A stretch of DNA of 64,000 nt, taken from assembly GCF_030269325.1 (NCBI RefSeq), contig NZ_BSTD01000002.1:1364001-1428000 (forward strand), written 5' to 3'. Numbering within the stretch: position 1 is the stretch's first letter; the number at the start of each line of letters is the position of its first letter. Shown piece by piece: positions 8,701 through 17,831 of the stretch. This stretch comes from Amycolatopsis sp. NBRC 101858 (lineage in GTDB: Bacteria > Actinomycetota > Actinomycetes > Mycobacteriales > Pseudonocardiaceae). The notes beneath the pieces were generated by a model. The model saw nothing but the letters and a program-made list of their open reading frames with translations, was not told where the DNA came from and made no database searches. The position numbers were made by a program, and so were the translations under genes.

Positions 8701-11700
8701 CGCCGAACTGGACGCACACGCGGCGCGGCTGGCCGCCACCCTGCCCGGCGACGCGACCGACATCGCGCTGTACTTGCGGCCGTCGGCCGAGCACGTCGTC
8801 GCGCTCCTCGCCCTCGCGCGGCTGAACATCACCGCCGTACCCCTGGATCCCGCGTACCCGCCGGCGTTGCTGCGTGACGTGCTCGACCGGGTCCGGCCGA
8901 GCTGCGTCCTGCTCGCCCCGGGCGAAACGTTCGAAACGGACGTCGAACGGCGGGACGTCACGCTCACCGGCGGGCCGGTGCCGGACGTCCCGGCCCGGCA
9001 CGCCGGACGGCCGCTCTACACGCTGTTCACCTCCGGCTCGACCGGGACGCCCAAGGGCGTGCGCGTCCCCGACCACACCCTGGCCAACCTGCTGCAGTGG
9101 CAGGACGCGCCACCCGCGGTGACGCAGCAGTTCTCGATGCTGTCGTTCGACGTGTCGTTCCAGGAGATCTTCACGACGCTGTGCGGCGGCGGCCGGCTGC
9201 ACCTGGTCCGGCCGGAGTGGCGCCACGACGTCCCGGCGCTGCTGGCGCAGCTCGAAACCGCCGGCATCGAACGGATCTTCCTGCCTTACGTGGCGTTGCA
9301 GCTGCTGGCCGAGCACGGCGTCCGGCTCGGGCGGTACCCGTCGCGGCTGCGGGACGTGATCACCGCCGGCGAGCAGCTGGTGTGCACGCCGGCCATCCGC
9401 CGCTGGTTCGCCGGGCTGCCCGGCGCGCGCCTGCACAACCACTACGGCCCGACCGAAACCCACGTCGCCAGCGCGCTGACCCTCGACGGCGATCCCGCGG
9501 GCTGGCCCGACCGGCCCGCCATCGGCCGTCCCGTGGCGAACGCGGTGCTGCGGGTCGCCGACGCCGCGGGCGCGCCCCTGCCGCCGGGGCAGGTCGGCGA
9601 GCTGCTCATCGGCGGTCTCGCGGCGAACCGCTGCTACCTGGGCGAAGCGGCTCCGGAGAAGTTCGCCGAACTGCCGGAGCTGTACTACCGCAGCGGCGAC
9701 CTCGCGCACTTCGACCGCGCCGGGCTGCTGCACTTCGACGGCCGGGCCGACCGGCAGGTCAAGCTCAGCGGGCACCGCCTCGAGCTCGGGCAGGTCGAGG
9801 CCGCGCTGCTGCGGCACCCCGACGTCGTCAACGCGGTCGTCGCGGCCGACGGCGACCGGCTGACCGCGTTCCTCGAATGCCGCCGGACGCCGACCGCCGC
9901 GGAGCTGGGCGAGCACCTCGTGCCGCTGCTGCCCCCGCACGCGCGGGTCGACCGCTTCCGCGTCGTGGCCGCCCTGCCCCGCACGCCCAGCGGGAAGCTC
10001 GACCGGGACGCCGCCGCCCGCACCCCCGGCGAGGACCTGCACCGGACGGCCGCGGCCCCGTCGAGCGAGCTGGCGGCGCTGTTCGAGGAGGTGACCGGCG
10101 CGCCGATCGGTCCCGACGAGACATTCTTCGCCGCCGGCGCCACCAGCCTCTCGCTGATGCGGTTCCACCTGCGCTGCGCGGAAGCGGGCTACCGCTTCAC
10201 CGCGGCCGACCTCTTCGAGCACGTCACGCTCCGGGACCTGACCCGGCACCTCGAAAGCGGACCGGCCGCGGCCCGGGTCGTTTCCGAGGCCGCCGCCGAC
10301 GAACCGGTGGCCGTCGTCGGCCTGGCGGTGCGGCTGCCCGGCGCACCGGACCTGGCGGCGTTCTGGGACCTGGTCGTCGCCGGGCGCCGGGGCATCGAAG
10401 AGTTCGCGGCGCCGGACGGCCTCGTCGGCGCGCGCAGCCTCCTGGACGATCCCTTGGCGTTCGACCCGGAGCACTTCGGGATCAGCCACCGCGACGCCGC
10501 GCTGATGGACCCGCAGCAGCGGCAGCTGCTGATGGCCTGCGTCGAGGCGCTGGCCCACGCCGGGGTCGCCGGGGCGGACCGGATCGGGCTGATCGCGGGC
10601 TGCGGCGAGAACACGTACTTCCAGCAGATGCTGCGCGAGGGCGACCCGGCCGCGCTGCCGGACGGCTTCCAGCTCGCGCTGCACCACGAGAAGGACTTCC
10701 TGGCGACGAAGGTGGCGTACCACCTCGACCTCCGCGGTCCCGCGCTGACGACGCAGACGGCGTGTTCGAGTTCGCTGGTCGCGGTCCACCAGGCCGCCGG
10801 GATGCTGCGCGGCGGCGAGGCGGACGTGATGCTGGCGGGCGGGGTGCTCGTCGACGTCACCCTGGCCGAGGGATACCGGTACCGGCCGCAGCACATCTTC
10901 TCGGCGGACGGCCACTGCCGCCCGTTCAGCGACGACGCGGACGGCACGGTGGGCGCGAGCGGCGTCGGCGTGGTGGTGCTGAAGCCCCTGTCGGCGGCCC
11001 GCCGCGACGGCGACACGGTGTACTCGGTGATCACGGGCTCGGCGCTGACCAACGACGGCGCGGTGAAGCAGGGGTACAGCGCCCCGTCCCCGGCCGGGCA
11101 ACGCGCGGCCGTCCAAGCCGCGCTCCGGCGGGCCGGGCGCTCCGGCGCCGACGTCGGGTACGTGGAGACGCACGGAACGGGCACCCGCCTCGGCGACCCG
11201 ATCGAGGTCGCGGCCCTGCGCGAGGCGATGCCCGATGCGACGGGCTGCGCGTTGTCGTCGGTGAAGAGCCAGCTCGGCCACCTGGGCGCGGCGGCGGGCG
11301 TGGTCGGCCTGATCCGCGCGACGCTGGCCATCCACCACGGCGTGCTCCCGCCGACGGTGGACTTCCGGGCGCCTAACCCGGCCTTGGAACTGGGGCCGTT
11401 CCGGGTACCGACGCGGGCGGAGCCGTGGCCCGCGGGACCGCGGGTGGCCGGGGTGAGCAGCTTCGGCATCGGCGGGACGAACGCCCACGTGGTCCTGGAG
11501 TCGGTCCGCCCGGCATCGGTCCCGGCTCCCTCGCCGGCGCGATGCGTGGTGCTTTCGGCTCGCAGCGCCGCGGCGCTGCGTGTGGAGGCAGCTCGCGTGG
11601 CGGAGTACCTGGCGGCGCACCCGGAGTCCTATGCGGACGTTCTCCGGCACCTGCAGTCGGGCCGCCCGGAGAATCGGTGGCGCGTGGCGGCGGCCTGCGA

Positions 11701-14197
11701 GGACGCGGCCACCGCGGTCGAATGGCTGCGCACGGCCGAGCCACGGCAAACACCGGAGTCATCCGAAGCGCCGCTTTCCCGGGACAATCGCGCTCCCGCC
11801 GAGCTGGCCGCCGCCTGGCTGGCCGGGGCGTCCGTCGACTGGGGTCACTCCGCCGCCCCCGCGCCGTGGGACTTCCCCCCGCCCGCCTTCGCCGCCCGCG
11901 ACTTCGACTTCCCGCGCCGGGCCGCCGTCACCCGGCTGCCCGAAACCGACTGGCTGCACCAGCCCACCTGGGTCCGCCTCCGCCGGGCGACCACCGCCGC
12001 CAGAACCGACCGCCTGCTTGTCATCTCCGGCGACGGCCCGCTCACCGCCCCCGCCCTCGACGCCGTCTACCCACGCGTCGTGCGGGTTCACGCCGCGGAC
12101 CACTTCGCCCGGCTCGGCCCCGACGCCTTCGAAGCCGACCCGGCCGACACCGCCCACCTGCGTCAGGTCCTCGAAGCCCTGCCGGACCAGGAAATCGACT
12201 GGCTCCACACTCTCCCCCTCACGATCACCGGATCGCTCGGCGAAGAGTCCCTCACCCGAGCCCGTTGGGCCTGCCTCGACACTCCTGCCGTACTGCTGCG
12301 GGCCGCCCATGACCGTCCACTCAGGACCTGGTGGGTCTCCGCCGGGGCCGCGCCCGCGAACACCGCCGTCACGCGCCCCGAAGCCGGGCTGCTCGCCGGA
12401 ATCACCGCCGTCGGCCCGCAGGAAAGCGGCGTGCCCGGCCACTGGGTCGACCTGCCCGGCCCCGACCTGGACGCACTGGCCGACCTCCTCACCGGACCGC
12501 CCCCACCGGCACGCACCGCCCTCCGGGCCGGCTTCTGGTGGACGCAGGAAAGCACGCCGGTCACCGCCGGCGAGGCCGTCCACGCGGACGGGACCCACCT
12601 CGTCCTCGGTGGCACCGGCGGCATCGGGACCGCCGTCGCCGAAGAACTGCTCGTCCGGACCACCGGCCGGGTCGTCCTGCTGGCGCGCGAACCCCACCTG
12701 CCCGAGACGCTCAAGCCGTGGGCGGACCGCGTCGACCTCCTCGCCGCCGACCTCACGACGATCACCGCCGAGGAAGTCGACGCCCGGATCGGCACGCCCC
12801 TGGCCGGGATCGTGCACGCGGCCGGGGTCCCCGGCGGCGGTCTCATCGCCACCCGCGGCGCGGGCACGCAGTCCGCCAAGCTCGCCGGCGCGCTCCTCAC
12901 CGAGCGGCTCATCGACCGCCACCGGCCCGCGTTCGCCGTCTACTGCTCGTCGCTCTCGGCGCAGTTCGGCGGGACCGGCCAGCTGGACTACGCCGCCGCC
13001 AACGGTTTCCTCGACGCGCTCGCCCACCGCGACGGCCCGACCGCCCGGCTCTCGATCGGCTGGGACGTCTGGCGCGACAGCGGCATGGCCGTCACCGCGC
13101 TGGAAACCGATGCCCGGCACCAGGCGCACCTCGCGGTCGGCCTGAGCACGGACGAGGGCCGCCGCACCTTCGCCCGCGCGCTGGGGTCGGGGCTGCCGCA
13201 GCTCCTCGTCGCGACAACCGGCCTCGAGACCGCCCGCGGGTTCCACGAACGCGACACCACGCCGACGACGACGGCCAAACCGGCCGCCGCGGATCTGACC
13301 GAGGAAGTGCGTGCTCTCCTGGGCGTCGCCGAACTCGACCCGGACGTGCCGCTCTACGACCTCGGTGCCGACTCCCTGACGCTGCTGGACGTCGTCGACT
13401 CGGTGAAACGCCTCTACGGCGTCGACCTCGACCTCGCCTGGCTCGGCCCGGAAGTGACGATGGCCGCGCTGCTGGCGAAGCTCTCCGAGGCGGCCGACAC
13501 CGGCGAGGTCGTGGTGCAGGTCTGGCGCGAAGGGACGACGCGAGACGTCCTGTGCCTCGTGCACCCGGTCGGCGGGGACGTCCACGCCTACCGCCCGCTC
13601 GTCGAGGCCCTGCCGCCCGAACTCGGTGTCTGCGTGATCGCCGACCCGGCGCTGAGCCGCCCGGAACCGCCCGGGTGGTCGGTCGAGGACCGGGCCCACC
13701 GCTACTACACGGCGCTGCACGAGCGGTTCCCCGGCCACACCTGGCAGCTGGCCGGGTGGTCGTTCGGCTCGTGGGTGGCGGCCGGCATGGCCGCCGCAGC
13801 CGAGCGGGCCGGGCAGCCGGTGCGTGCCCTGCACCTCATCGACCCGCCGCCGCCCGGCGCGAGCGCCTCGGACTACAGCGACGCCCAGCTGGAAACGGTG
13901 TTCGAGCGCGAACTCGGCGCCTCCGGCGGCGCCGCGGGCGAGCACGCCCGGCGGCTCGCCCGCGCGTGCCGGGCCAACCTGCGCAGCATGACCGGGCACG
14001 AGCTGCCGCGGCTGAGCACGACCCCCAGCCACGTCTGGCTCGCCGCCGAGCCCGAACCCGGCCTGCCGGTCACGGACCGCGGCGGCTGGCGGGCCCTGCT
14101 GCCCGAGCCGAGCCACTGGCGCGAGCTGCCCGCCACCCACTACGGCATCGTGCGCGCACCGCACGTCACGGAAGTGGCCGCGGCCATCGGACTGTGA
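5726..14197 (+). CDS. Hybrid NRPS-PKS, A-T-C-A-T-KS-KR-T-TE, lacking an AT
   Basis: I place the start at ATG 5726, overlapping the upstream stop; the frame is open further 5' only inside the first NRPS gene. The 2823-aa protein has A1 (about 1-480), T1 (GGDS, Ser526), C (HHIAVDG 691-697), A2 (about 980-1420), T2 (GATS, Ser1474), KS (TACSSS Cys1680; THGTGT His1816; GHLGAAAG His1852), a KR (GGTGGIG from 2295; Tyr2422, Asn2426), T3 (ADS, Ser2550) and TE (GWSFGSW Ser2679). By-eye codes are DAFFVGGTFK for A1 (close to the valine code DAFWLGGTFK) and DVQFIAHVAK for A2 (8 of 10 with the proline code DVQLIAHVVK). The predicted product is aminoacyl-prolyl extended by one reduced C2 unit, a beta-hydroxy acid as in detoxinine. 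No AT is found between KS and KR, so malonyl loading must occur in trans. Confidence 0.93.
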   Translation: MTSIARRVHDRALRHPDAVAVADGARRLTYAELNAGAAAVAESLSRKGVRPGDAVAVDLPRSAELIQVMLGVLRLGGQVVPLDRQSPPARRDVILADAGAAAVVHDGLPGLPPLTPAELLAVTVEAGVPAEPAPASFLFSTSGTTGRPKGVEVRDAGVLRLAEPGWLDHGTRYACLANPAFDAISFEVWVPLLTGGTCVVLDDETVRDPRAFAEALVRERVDTMFVTATLFNAVAETVPDSFSTVRRVVIGGEQLNAPLIRRWYRANPDAPTRLQNGYGPTETTTFALSYAIPRGFDGDVVPIGRPLPGTGAVAVTADERVAAEGELAELYISGAGVALGYRGLPAETGQRFVRLPWLDEGRARFYRTGDLVRVLPGGRFAYAGRTDRQVKVRGFRIEPGELEQRLLAHPEVRQAHVAVRRAATAELLAFIVAGDLPFDVFEAHLSETVPAYMRPHLVFRVEELPRNANGKVDEGALLAGGFMPWRPDSSGAATRWEREVLDVVGDVLGLPDLHPGDTWLRSGGDSLKALRLRFAIRERWGADLAPSVVQRGSFADLAGAVAAAERAAYPEPGPPTTATTAPATSEQQRLWLLQQRNPASTAYHVPLAFRVTGSPDLDALRRDVRGLVERHPALRTAFEATSDGLRQVAKAPYDPWTEPSEDFFTAPFDLASGRLLRAAWRPDGSLLLCLHHIAVDGWSLNILFRELSGASPRPGTHTPLDFAGWQSRWFASSGYRAQLTERSDDAEPLGEASLAGRLHTTRIDHERVDAWAGELGLTRFQLLLGVFAWSLYAVTGRTRPRIAAPVANRPVREFEDGVGMFANTVRLPLSVDPDEDLGSQLRRLGEAAGAALDGQDIAFADLDPGYAAFDYLFVLENTDFGALRLPGCSVSPQWIEAAEAKCALTLSVVERPDGFDCLWEYGEGHFTEAEATALGDVFDRALHGDARTPDHRDHGRGPTAQLTWETVADGFARQVALTPDAPALTGETTLTYAELDAHAARLAATLPGDATDIALYLRPSAEHVVALLALARLNITAVPLDPAYPPALLRDVLDRVRPSCVLLAPGETFETDVERRDVTLTGGPVPDVPARHAGRPLYTLFTSGSTGTPKGVRVPDHTLANLLQWQDAPPAVTQQFSMLSFDVSFQEIFTTLCGGGRLHLVRPEWRHDVPALLAQLETAGIERIFLPYVALQLLAEHGVRLGRYPSRLRDVITAGEQLVCTPAIRRWFAGLPGARLHNHYGPTETHVASALTLDGDPAGWPDRPAIGRPVANAVLRVADAAGAPLPPGQVGELLIGGLAANRCYLGEAAPEKFAELPELYYRSGDLAHFDRAGLLHFDGRADRQVKLSGHRLELGQVEAALLRHPDVVNAVVAADGDRLTAFLECRRTPTAAELGEHLVPLLPPHARVDRFRVVAALPRTPSGKLDRDAAARTPGEDLHRTAAAPSSELAALFEEVTGAPIGPDETFFAAGATSLSLMRFHLRCAEAGYRFTAADLFEHVTLRDLTRHLESGPAAARVVSEAAADEPVAVVGLAVRLPGAPDLAAFWDLVVAGRRGIEEFAAPDGLVGARSLLDDPLAFDPEHFGISHRDAALMDPQQRQLLMACVEALAHAGVAGADRIGLIAGCGENTYFQQMLREGDPAALPDGFQLALHHEKDFLATKVAYHLDLRGPALTTQTACSSSLVAVHQAAGMLRGGEADVMLAGGVLVDVTLAEGYRYRPQHIFSADGHCRPFSDDADGTVGASGVGVVVLKPLSAARRDGDTVYSVITGSALTNDGAVKQGYSAPSPAGQRAAVQAALRRAGRSGADVGYVETHGTGTRLGDPIEVAALREAMPDATGCALSSVKSQLGHLGAAAGVVGLIRATLAIHHGVLPPTVDFRAPNPALELGPFRVPTRAEPWPAGPRVAGVSSFGIGGTNAHVVLESVRPASVPAPSPARCVVLSARSAAALRVEAARVAEYLAAHPESYADVLRHLQSGRPENRWRVAAACEDAATAVEWLRTAEPRQTPESSEAPLSRDNRAPAELAAAWLAGASVDWGHSAAPAPWDFPPPAFAARDFDFPRRAAVTRLPETDWLHQPTWVRLRRATTAARTDRLLVISGDGPLTAPALDAVYPRVVRVHAADHFARLGPDAFEADPADTAHLRQVLEALPDQEIDWLHTLPLTITGSLGEESLTRARWACLDTPAVLLRAAHDRPLRTWWVSAGAAPANTAVTRPEAGLLAGITAVGPQESGVPGHWVDLPGPDLDALADLLTGPPPPARTALRAGFWWTQESTPVTAGEAVHADGTHLVLGGTGGIGTAVAEELLVRTTGRVVLLAREPHLPETLKPWADRVDLLAADLTTITAEEVDARIGTPLAGIVHAAGVPGGGLIATRGAGTQSAKLAGALLTERLIDRHRPAFAVYCSSLSAQFGGTGQLDYAAANGFLDALAHRDGPTARLSIGWDVWRDSGMAVTALETDARHQAHLAVGLSTDEGRRTFARALGSGLPQLLVATTGLETARGFHERDTTPTTTAKPAAADLTEEVRALLGVAELDPDVPLYDLGADSLTLLDVVDSVKRLYGVDLDLAWLGPEVTMAALLAKLSEAADTGEVVVQVWREGTTRDVLCLVHPVGGDVHAYRPLVEALPPELGVCVIADPALSRPEPPGWSVEDRAHRYYTALHERFPGHTWQLAGWSFGSWVAAGMAAAAERAGQPVRALHLIDPPPPGASASDYSDAQLETVFERELGASGGAAGEHARRLARACRANLRSMTGHELPRLSTTPSHVWLAAEPEPGLPVTDRGGWRALLPEPSHWRELPATHYGIVRAPHVTEVAAAIGL

Positions 14198-14221
14198 GAC
14201 CCACAGGGAGGAAAGGAAACC

Positions 14222-15094
14222 ATGGAGCAGTACGAACTCGACGCGGTCAAGCGGATCACGACCCGGCCACCGCGCGACCACCGGACGCTGGCGGTGCGGG
14301 GCCTGACCCCGGTGATCGGCGCCGAGGTCACCGGCCTCGACCTGTCCCGGGAGCTCACCGAGGAGCAGCTGACCGAGCTGAAGACGGCGTTCCTGGACCA
14401 CCACGTGCTGGTGTTCCGCGACCAGGACATCACGCCGGACGACCACCAGCGCCTGGCCGCGAACTTCGGTGAGCTGCGGCCGGTGAACCCGCCGCCCGAG
14501 CACGGCAACCCGTACATCCTCGAGGTCGCGACCGCCCCGGAGTCGGCCACCGTGTTCGGCAACGGCTGGCACGCCGACGGGACCGCCGACGCCGAGCCGT
14601 CGCTGGGCTCGATGCTCCACATCACGCGGATGCCCGAGCCGGGCAGCGGCGGCGACACGCTCTTCGCGAACATGCACCTCGCGTACGACATGCTGTCGCC
14701 GAAGCTGAAGGACCTGCTGGCCGGGCTGACCGCGATCCACGACGGCGCGCACGCCTTCCGCGGCCACAAGATCCCGGAAGGCTACGAGCCCCCGGTCAGC
14801 GAGCACCCGGTGGTGGTGCGGCACCCGGAGACCGACCGGCCGCTGCTGTACGTCAACCCGGCCTACACCTCGCGCATCCCGCAGCTGTCGGGCGACGAGA
14901 GCCAGGCGGTGCTCGACCTGCTGTTCTCGGTCGTGCCGAACCGGCCGATGCTGGCCTGCAGGGTGCGCTGGGAGCCGAACACGCTGGTGTTCTGGGACAA
15001 CCGCTGCGTCCAGCACCACGCGACGTACGACTACTACCCGTACACCCGCTCCGGCAACCGCGTCGCGATCAACGGCGGCCCGCTGAAAGGCTGA
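14222..15094 (+). CDS. TauD/TfdA-family Fe(II)/2-oxoglutarate dioxygenase
   Basis: The 290-aa protein carries the facial triad of the TauD family: HxD in GWHADGT (about residues 118-124), the distal His in QHHATYDY near residue 265, and the 2-oxoglutarate-binding Arg in the following SGNRVAI segment. A strong ribosome site GGGAGGAAAGGAAACC precedes ATG 14222. It sits 24 bp after the NRPS-PKS and one base before the P450, so it belongs to the operon. In detoxin/rimosamide clusters a TauD enzyme is the conserved tailoring gene and oxidises the proline-derived ring; I infer the same role here. It has no signal peptide and should be cytoplasmic. Confidence 0.9.
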   Translation: MEQYELDAVKRITTRPPRDHRTLAVRGLTPVIGAEVTGLDLSRELTEEQLTELKTAFLDHHVLVFRDQDITPDDHQRLAANFGELRPVNPPPEHGNPYILEVATAPESATVFGNGWHADGTADAEPSLGSMLHITRMPEPGSGGDTLFANMHLAYDMLSPKLKDLLAGLTAIHDGAHAFRGHKIPEGYEPPVSEHPVVVRHPETDRPLLYVNPAYTSRIPQLSGDESQAVLDLLFSVVPNRPMLACRVRWEPNTLVFWDNRCVQHHATYDYYPYTRSGNRVAINGGPLKG

Positions 15095-15095
15095 C

Positions 15096-16307
15096 ATGTC
15101 GTCCGAACCTGTGGTGGACGTCCGCGATCCGGCCGTCCTCGACGACCCGATGCGCGGCTACGACCGCGTCCTCGCCGAGGCACCGGTCTGCTGGGCCCGG
15201 CTGCCCGACGGCGGCGAGGGCTGGCTCGTGACCGGCAGCGCCGAAGTCCGTGCCGTGCTGTCGGATCCGGCCGTGCGCAACGATCCCACCGGCCTGCCGG
15301 GGCAGGGCGCGCAGACGCAGGAGGAGGCGTTCCTCGCGCTGGGCACGCCGCCGGAGCACCTGCCCTACCTGCGGGCGAGCCTGCTCAGCCTGGACGGTGC
15401 CGAGCACACCCGGCTGCGCCGCAGCATCAGCCACGCCTTCGGCGCGTCCCGGGTCGCCACGTTGCGCCCGCGGGTGCAGGAGATCGTCGACGAACTGCTC
15501 GACGGCCTCGGCTCCGAGACCGTGAACCTGCTCGACGAGTACGCCTATCCCCTGGCGATGGCCGTGGTCTGCGAACTGGTCGGGGTTCCCGAAGCGGACT
15601 GGGCGGACTGGTGGCGCTGGGGCAAGGTGCTCGTCGAGGGCGACCCGGCGCGGATCACGCCGACGCTGGGCGAGATGTTCGCCTACTGCCACGCCCTGGT
15701 CGACCGGCGCCGGGCCGAGCCGGCCGGGGACCTGCTGAGCGAGGTCGTCGCCCAGGACGACCTGACCGACGTCGACGCCGTGGCGCTCGTGGTGTTCCTG
15801 GTGCTCGCCGGGCACGAGACGATGGCGCACATGCTGTCCAACGCGGCGCTGGCGCTGATGCGCGACCCGGCCCAGCGGGAGCTGCTGCGCGCGGAGCCCG
15901 AGCTGTGGCCGGCCGCGGTGCGGGAGCTGGTCCGCACCGACGGCCCGGTGCAGCTGGCCCGCCTGCGCTACGCGGCGGCCGACCTCGAGGTGGGCGGGGT
16001 GAAGATCAGCGCGGGTGACCCGGTCCAGGTGGTGCTCGGCGCGGCCAACCGCGACCCGGCGCAGTTCGCCCACCCGCACGCGGCCGACGTGCGCTGGCAG
16101 GCCGAGCACGGCGGCCGCGAGGGCAGCGTCGGATTCGGCTGGGGGCCGCACTTCTGCCTCGGCGTGGCGTTGGCGAAGGTGGAGGCCGAGGTCGCGCTGC
16201 GCAGCCTGGTCGACCGCTTTCCGGCGGTGCGGCCGGTGACCGAACCGGCTTGGGTCCCGCTGCCTCGCGGCCGCCACCGGGTCGCCTTGGAGGTGCGCCT
16301 GCGCTGA
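15096..16307 (+). CDS. Cytochrome P450 (bacterial class I type)
   Basis: The 403-aa protein has the I-helix oxygen-binding motif LAGHETM (about residues 242-248), the K-helix ExxR as ELVR (about 277-280), and the haem-binding loop FGWGPHFCLG with the axial Cys near residue 353. The length is normal for soluble actinomycete P450s that take electrons from ferredoxin partners; no ferredoxin gene is adjacent. The ATG is one base after the dioxygenase stop, so the two are translationally coupled. In this setting it probably hydroxylates or desaturates the peptide-polyketide, a feature of only some detoxin-like clusters. The exact reaction cannot be read from sequence. Confidence 0.92.
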   Translation: MSSEPVVDVRDPAVLDDPMRGYDRVLAEAPVCWARLPDGGEGWLVTGSAEVRAVLSDPAVRNDPTGLPGQGAQTQEEAFLALGTPPEHLPYLRASLLSLDGAEHTRLRRSISHAFGASRVATLRPRVQEIVDELLDGLGSETVNLLDEYAYPLAMAVVCELVGVPEADWADWWRWGKVLVEGDPARITPTLGEMFAYCHALVDRRRAEPAGDLLSEVVAQDDLTDVDAVALVVFLVLAGHETMAHMLSNAALALMRDPAQRELLRAEPELWPAAVRELVRTDGPVQLARLRYAAADLEVGGVKISAGDPVQVVLGAANRDPAQFAHPHAADVRWQAEHGGREGSVGFGWGPHFCLGVALAKVEAEVALRSLVDRFPAVRPVTEPAWVPLPRGRHRVALEVRLR

Positions 16308-16325
16308 GCCACCGCGTCAGCTACG

Positions 16326-17792
16326 TCAGCCTCGGGGTGCGCGGGCGTAGAAGCCGACCGGCATCGTCACTTCCGCGCTCGACGCTCCGCACTCCAGCAT
16401 CCACAACGCCGCCGCCGGGCCGAGTTCGCGGCCCAGCACCTCGAGCGCGGCCGGGTCCGGGGCGACCGCCCGTGCCTGTTCCACCCCGCGTGCGAACGCT
16501 TCCGGGTCCCAGCCACCCGGGTCCGGGTCGCCGAGGGAACGCGCGCCGTCGGTCATCCTCGCGACCGGCAGCGGTTCGGCCACCCCGAGCAGGCCGTGGG
16601 TGCGTTCGCCGATCAGGACTCCCATCCAGCGCGAGCTTTCCGCGGTGGGCCGGGGCCCGGTCCAGCGGGGCCGCCCGTCCATGTCGGGGAGCTTCGCCGG
16701 GGCGCCGGACACCGCCCAGCGGCCGGCCCACTCGACGGCCAGGCCCGGCGCACTGCGGCTTGCGGGGTTGTGGAACCGGGCCATGTCCCAGCGGTTGCCG
16801 ACCGCGACCGCGGCCAGGTCGCGGTGCGGCCAGACCCGCGCCTCCCACCAGAACCCCCACGGGAACGCCGCGGTGTGCCCCCACCACCAGTCCTCGCCCA
16901 GGTCCGGGTCGGCGAGTTCGAGCGTCAGGCCGGAAAAGGAGCGGACGCCGTGCGGGCTCGGGCGCGGTGCCCGCGGTTCCACCATGGCCGCGAGCGAGTC
17001 CGGCCCGACCAGGCCGCGGTCGCCCCTTGCGGTGCGCAGCAGGGATTGCAGCAGCCGCGCGAAGTCCGCGGCGCTGGTGTGCATCCCGACCCCCGGGTAG
17101 GCCGACGTGCGCAGCGGCGGGCTCGGCAGGCACCAGTCGCCGAACGCCAGGTACCCGGTCGCGCCACCGGCCGCGCGCGTGCCGTCGTCGATGGTCGTGT
17201 CCCGCATGCCGGTCGCGGTGAACACCTCCCGGTGGACGCGCGCGCCGTACGGTTCGCCGGCCAGGTGCTCGACCACCCCGCCCAGCACCCCGACGCCGAA
17301 ACTCGAGTAGGAGTACGGCCCCGGCGCCGTCACCAGCGGCAGCACCCCGCCGTACTCGACGGCGCGCCCGGCCTCGTGGCGGCGCCGGACGTAGTCGAGG
17401 ATCGGCTCGGCCGGCGTCGTGGGCGCGACGGCGGTGACGATGTCGCTGTAGTAGCCGCCTTGGTGGGCCGCCAGCATCGCGGTCGTGACGGGCGCCGGGT
17501 CCGGGCCCCGCAGTCCCACGGGCAGCACTTGGTCGACCGGGGTGTCCAGGCCGGCCTCGCCCGCTTCGACCAGCTGCATGAAGGCCAGTCCCGTGACGGG
17601 TTTCGTGAGCGACCCCGCCGGCGCGACCGTCTCCGCGGTCATCGGTGTGCCCGCGGCCAGGTCCGCGAACCCGGTCGCGGCCGTGCGCAGCTCGTCGCTC
17701 GTCGCCACCGCGACGGCGACCCCGGGAGTACCGGTGACCGCGGCCAGCCGCGGCAGGACGGTGCCGAGCGCCGTCATCACATCGTCGAGCAT
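16326..17792 (-). CDS. Serine hydrolase of the beta-lactamase/penicillin-binding (class C) fold
   Basis: ATG 17792 is chosen because GGAGAA lies six bases upstream; the frame is open further 5' without a ribosome site. The 488-aa protein has SxxK as SLTK near residue 62 and a YSYSS segment near 162 in the place of the YxN motif. The HTAAF segment near 307 could supply the HxG-type third element. No signal peptide is seen, so it is probably cytoplasmic. Members act as esterases, amidases, DD-peptidases or acyl-transfer enzymes. It converges on the P450 gene with 18 bp between stops, so it is not in the same operon. It could hydrolyse the cluster product (self-resistance or maturation) or be unrelated. 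Confidence 0.8.
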   Translation of the reverse strand: MLDDVMTALGTVLPRLAAVTGTPGVAVAVATSDELRTAATGFADLAAGTPMTAETVAPAGSLTKPVTGLAFMQLVEAGEAGLDTPVDQVLPVGLRGPDPAPVTTAMLAAHQGGYYSDIVTAVAPTTPAEPILDYVRRRHEAGRAVEYGGVLPLVTAPGPYSYSSFGVGVLGGVVEHLAGEPYGARVHREVFTATGMRDTTIDDGTRAAGGATGYLAFGDWCLPSPPLRTSAYPGVGMHTSAADFARLLQSLLRTARGDRGLVGPDSLAAMVEPRAPRPSPHGVRSFSGLTLELADPDLGEDWWWGHTAAFPWGFWWEARVWPHRDLAAVAVGNRWDMARFHNPASRSAPGLAVEWAGRWAVSGAPAKLPDMDGRPRWTGPRPTAESSRWMGVLIGERTHGLLGVAEPLPVARMTDGARSLGDPDPGGWDPEAFARGVEQARAVAPDPAALEVLGRELGPAAALWMLECGASSAEVTMPVGFYARAPRG

Positions 17793-17831
17793 GCTTCTCC
17801 TTGCCGGATCGAAAGTCCACAAAGGACTACG

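Noticed and set aside
5480..11749. 2089-residue open frame antisense to the NRPS-PKS gene
   Set aside because: Compositional shadow; no domain, no ribosome site, and the sense strand carries every expected NRPS/PKS motif.
11838..11855. GHSAA read as an acyltransferase active site
   Set aside because: It is inside the short post-AT-like linker (VDWGHSAAPAP), lacks GHSxGE context and has no surrounding AT domain.
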